From: Limisphaerales bacterium
GTDB taxonomy: Bacteria; Verrucomicrobiota; Verrucomicrobiia; Limisphaerales; SXTU01
Reading direction: 5' to 3'
NCBI GenBank assembly: GCA_009773355.1
Contig: WRPG01000051.1
Coordinates: 1-37,224, forward strand
Length of the DNA stretch: 37,224 nucleotides
The position numbers were made by a program, and so were the translations under genes. Position 1 is the first letter of the stretch; the number at the start of each line of letters is the position of its first letter. Under the pieces are notes generated by a model. It was given only the letters and a program-made list of their open reading frames with translations. It was not told the DNA's origin and did no database searches. This document shows, piece after piece, positions 35,166 to 37,224 of this stretch.

Positions 35166-35864
35166 ATGCAGGACCACGAGCTGAGAGCGGCGCTGCGCCG
35201 GAGCCTGGCCGACGGCCAGTTCGACCGCACGGAGCGCGATGAGTTCCGCGCGTGGCTGGAGAACGCCTCACCGGATGGACACCGGCGGGCGGTTTGTCAG
35301 AGCATGGCCTTCGACCTCGCCCGCGAGGCCGTCGAGCAGCAGTCCGTCCCATTGCACTCCGCTCTGAACTGGCTGGAACGCATCGTCAAGCTCCTGACTC
35401 CGCTGGCGTCCGCCGGTTCACCGCAGACGGTCGCGGAAGCGTGCTTCAGTCCGCAGCACCAGTGCGCTGCGCGCATCGCGCAACTATTCGACTCTGCCCG
35501 GCGCTCGGCGGACGTGTGCGTCTTCACCATCACCGACGACCGCATCACGGAGGCCATCGAGAGCGCCCATCGGCGGGGAGTGAAGATCCGCGTCATCACC
35601 GATGACGAGAAGCAGTTCGACCCCGGCTCCGACGTGGAGCGCCTCGCACGGGCCGGCGTCCCCGTCCGTGTGGATCGGACGGCGTTTCACATGCACCACA
35701 AGTTCGCCATCTTCGACGGCGCGCTGCTCCTGACCGGCAGCTACAACTGGACCCGTTCCGCCGCGCAGAACAACGAGGAGAACTTCGTGCTCACCGGCGA
35801 GCCGCGCCTGCTCCGTCCCTTCGCACAGTTGTTCGAGGAGCTTTGGCGGCAGTTTTCCAGTTGA
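35166..35864 (+). CDS. Single-HKD phospholipase D-like protein, probable nuclease
   Basis: A 232-residue protein from ATG 35166, 9 nt after the previous stop. Residues ~1-90 are helical and include LADGQFDRTERDEFRAWLEN, an acidic DxxxDxxER pattern reminiscent of TerB-like domains; that resemblance is weak. Residues ~92-232 form one PLD domain: FSPQHQCAARIAQLFDSARR, VCVFTITDDRITEAIESAHR, RGVKIRVITDDEKQ, and the catalytic HHKFAIFD (His177, Lys179, Asp184) followed by GALLLTGSYNWTRSAAQNNE. One HKD per chain implies a dimeric active site, as in Nuc-type endonucleases and the mitochondrial PLD6/Zucchini group. No signal peptide is seen, so it acts in the cytoplasm. It ends the flotillin-ATPase block, 3 nt from the convergent cdsA stop. 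Confidence 0.92.
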   Translation: MQDHELRAALRRSLADGQFDRTERDEFRAWLENASPDGHRRAVCQSMAFDLAREAVEQQSVPLHSALNWLERIVKLLTPLASAGSPQTVAEACFSPQHQCAARIAQLFDSARRSADVCVFTITDDRITEAIESAHRRGVKIRVITDDEKQFDPGSDVERLARAGVPVRVDRTAFHMHHKFAIFDGALLLTGSYNWTRSAAQNNEENFVLTGEPRLLRPFAQLFEELWRQFSS

Positions 35865-35867
35865 GGC

Positions 35868-36809
35868 TCACCGCGTCAGCACATGGCGCAGGTAGAGATA
35901 CATCAGCGGCGCGTTGAACAGCAGGCTGTCCAGCAGGTCCAGGATGCCGCCGATGCCGGGGAAGTAGCCGCCGGAGTCCTTCACGCCGGCCTCGCGTTTG
36001 AAGAGCGATTCGATGAGGTCGCCGATGACCGCCGCGATGCTCAACAGCACGCCGAGCACGAGGGCGTGCGTGAGGTTCATGCCGTAGAGCTTCGTGCCCG
36101 CGAAGTGCGCAAACGCCACGCTCGCGCCCGTGGAAATCACCACCGCGCCCGCGAAGCCCTCCCACGTCTTTCCCGGGCTGATGCGCGGGATCATCTTGTG
36201 CCGCCCGATGAGCGACCCGGTGCAATACGCGCCCACGTCGCTGAACTTCGTCACGAGGATGAAGTAGAGCACGTAGAACGTCCCCGCGTCCGCCGCCGCG
36301 CCGGCCGGGAAGCGGAAGAACTCGATCTTCTGGATGAAGTTCAGCAGCCACGGCACATACATCAGGCCGAGCAGCGTGGTCGCCATCGCCACGATGCCGT
36401 TCGGGTTGTCCTTGGCGATGAACTGCCGGAGACAGAGGCCGAGAACGAAGAGAATGAGGAAGCTCGTCTCGAAGTCGTTGACCCGCGCCGGCGAGTCGTG
36501 GATGCCCAGTTTGCCGGCGCAATGCAAAAAAGTGCCCGCGACCATCAGCAGCCCCGCCGCCATGCCGAACTTGCGGAAGCACACCAGCCCGCGCGCCCGC
36601 ACCAGCCCGTAGAACTCGAACATCCCGCACGCCGCCAGCAGCAGCATGATGAGGATGAACACCACGTCCGACACCAGCTTGTGGCCACAGAAGAGCGCGC
36701 CGAGCACGACGGTCCAGAGCGCCAGGGAACTGGCCAGCCGGCGCAGGAACACTTTGCCCTTTGACGGGGCAGGGGACGGCGCGGGCGCGGCAGGCGTCTC
36801 GTTGGTCAT
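35868..36809 (-). CDS. cdsA: Phosphatidate cytidylyltransferase
   Basis: A 313-residue integral membrane enzyme making CDP-diacylglycerol from phosphatidate and CTP for phospholipid synthesis. The ATG at 36809 (MTNETPAAPAPSPAPSKGKV) is chosen because the open frame upstream encodes only low-complexity sequence. About eight hydrophobic spans follow. Diagnostic sequences: KFSDVGAYCTGSLIGRHKMI, PRISPGKTWEGFAGAVV, and the C-terminal signature SLFKREAGVKDSGGYFPGIG followed by GILDLLD. Compared with the classic family signature, His and Arg near the end (HGGxxDRxD) are replaced by Ile and Leu, while the Lys-Asp and the two Asp residues are kept. It is convergent with the PLD-like gene and divergent from the next gene. 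Confidence 0.95.
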   Translation of the reverse strand: MTNETPAAPAPSPAPSKGKVFLRRLASSLALWTVVLGALFCGHKLVSDVVFILIMLLLAACGMFEFYGLVRARGLVCFRKFGMAAGLLMVAGTFLHCAGKLGIHDSPARVNDFETSFLILFVLGLCLRQFIAKDNPNGIVAMATTLLGLMYVPWLLNFIQKIEFFRFPAGAAADAGTFYVLYFILVTKFSDVGAYCTGSLIGRHKMIPRISPGKTWEGFAGAVVISTGASVAFAHFAGTKLYGMNLTHALVLGVLLSIAAVIGDLIESLFKREAGVKDSGGYFPGIGGILDLLDSLLFNAPLMYLYLRHVLTR

Positions 36810-36874
36810 GCCCCGGCAGCGTAACGGGCGGGGCGGGGCGTTGGAAGGAAGTTCAACCTTCCCCCGCGCCAGTC

Positions 36875-36902
36875 TTGCGAGCGGGGGAGCGCCGCCTACA
36901 CT
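36875..36902 (+). promoter_or_regulatory. Candidate promoter for the Tat-exported protein gene
   Basis: TTGCGA at 36875-36880 and TACACT at 36897-36902 are separated by 16 nt; each matches four of six consensus positions. The start codon at 36909 lies 6 nt after the -10, so transcription would begin at or near the ATG. Confidence 0.38.
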
Positions 36903-36908
36903 CCCGCC

Positions 36909-37224
36909 ATGCGCAAGCCCGTGTCCGCCGTCACCCGGCGCAAGTTCGTCGCCCGTTCCACTGCTGTTGTCGCCACTGGAGCGGTTGCCGGAAAACTGGC
37001 GGGCCACTCAGCCCGCGCGGCGGAGGTGGCCGTCGAGTTCCGGTCGAACTGGCACCAATCCCCCGACCGTGTCTGGCTCGGCGCGGACGTGTGGGCGAAC
37101 CCGCTCCAGGACTGGCGCGTGGCGAACGGCCGCGCCGAGTGCGTCAACGCGGCGGCCGACCGGAACATCCACGCGCTCACGCGCCAGCTCGCGGCGCGCA
37201 GTGGCGAGGTGCGGATGTCGGTGC
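36909..37224 (+). CDS. Tat-exported protein, 3' end outside window; possibly PhoD-like
   Basis: The visible 105 codons from ATG 36909 start MRKPVSAVTRRKFVARSTAV, a twin-arginine signal (TRRKFV) with a hydrophobic core and an ARAAE cleavage-like site. The mature part begins VEFRSNWHQSPDRVWLGADV, then WANPLQDWRVANGRAECVNA and NIHALTRQLAARSGEVRMSV. That looks like the first strands of a beta-sandwich or concanavalin-type domain. I associate similar N-termini with secreted alkaline-phosphatase-D-like proteins of Planctomycetota/Verrucomicrobiota, but no catalytic motif is in view and this is tentative. Confidence 0.8.
   Translation, partial: MRKPVSAVTRRKFVARSTAVVATGAVAGKLAGHSARAAEVAVEFRSNWHQSPDRVWLGADVWANPLQDWRVANGRAECVNAAADRNIHALTRQLAARSGEVRMSV

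Overview
The window looks like chromosomal DNA of a member of the Verrucomicrobiota, probably the Pedosphaera/Limisphaera side of the phylum. The support is indirect: high GC, several short pseudopilins with an N-terminal [11 protein letters not shown] segment and an H-x9-DG motif, Tat-exported proteins of unknown function, a Reg_prop/Y_Y_Y sensor kinase, few Shine-Dalgarno sites, and many palindromic interspersed repeats. No rRNA, tRNA, CRISPR array, integrase or transposase was seen.

Layout. 1-6266: two pseudopilin genes on the minus strand (one cut by the window edge), a propeller-type histidine kinase with a NarL-type response regulator, and a third pseudopilin. 6621-10331: a lipoprotein prolyl oligopeptidase, an ACT-domain protein and leucyl/phenylalanyl-tRNA-protein transferase (aat). 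10408-13463: the rpsO-pnp pair, where pnp carries two S1 domains separated by an RGG-rich linker, followed by a strong terminator and a ~300-nt palindromic element. 13900-17425: an NAD-dependent sugar-nucleotide epimerase, a small membrane protein, and an overlapping REC-GGDEF / NarL regulator pair. 17621-20892: a Tat-exported helical protein, a fourth pseudopilin, and a single-span membrane protein.

20893-23317 is a small module bounded by two direct copies of one hairpin repeat. It holds a 206-aa protein, an array of twelve exact-length 21-nt units, and a membrane/coiled-coil gene with visibly lower GC than its surroundings. 23318-26018 is metK-ahcY (activated methyl cycle) on the minus strand. 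26271-35864 is the most interesting block: four co-directional genes encoding a YqiK-like flotillin, a 1818-residue AAA ATPase of the 'DNA repair ATPase' type, a coiled-coil protein and a single-HKD phospholipase-D-like protein. It probably forms a membrane-associated stress, repair or defence system. The window ends with cdsA (minus) and the start of a Tat-exported protein.

Interspersed palindromes are a recurring theme. They occupy convergent junctions (17.4, 20.9 and 23.25 kb), follow pnp (13.5-13.8 kb), separate the flotillin from the giant ATPase (28.5-28.7 kb), and in one case lie in frame inside the giant ATPase coding sequence (31.54-31.61 kb). Family names are from recognition of sequence patterns, without database searches.
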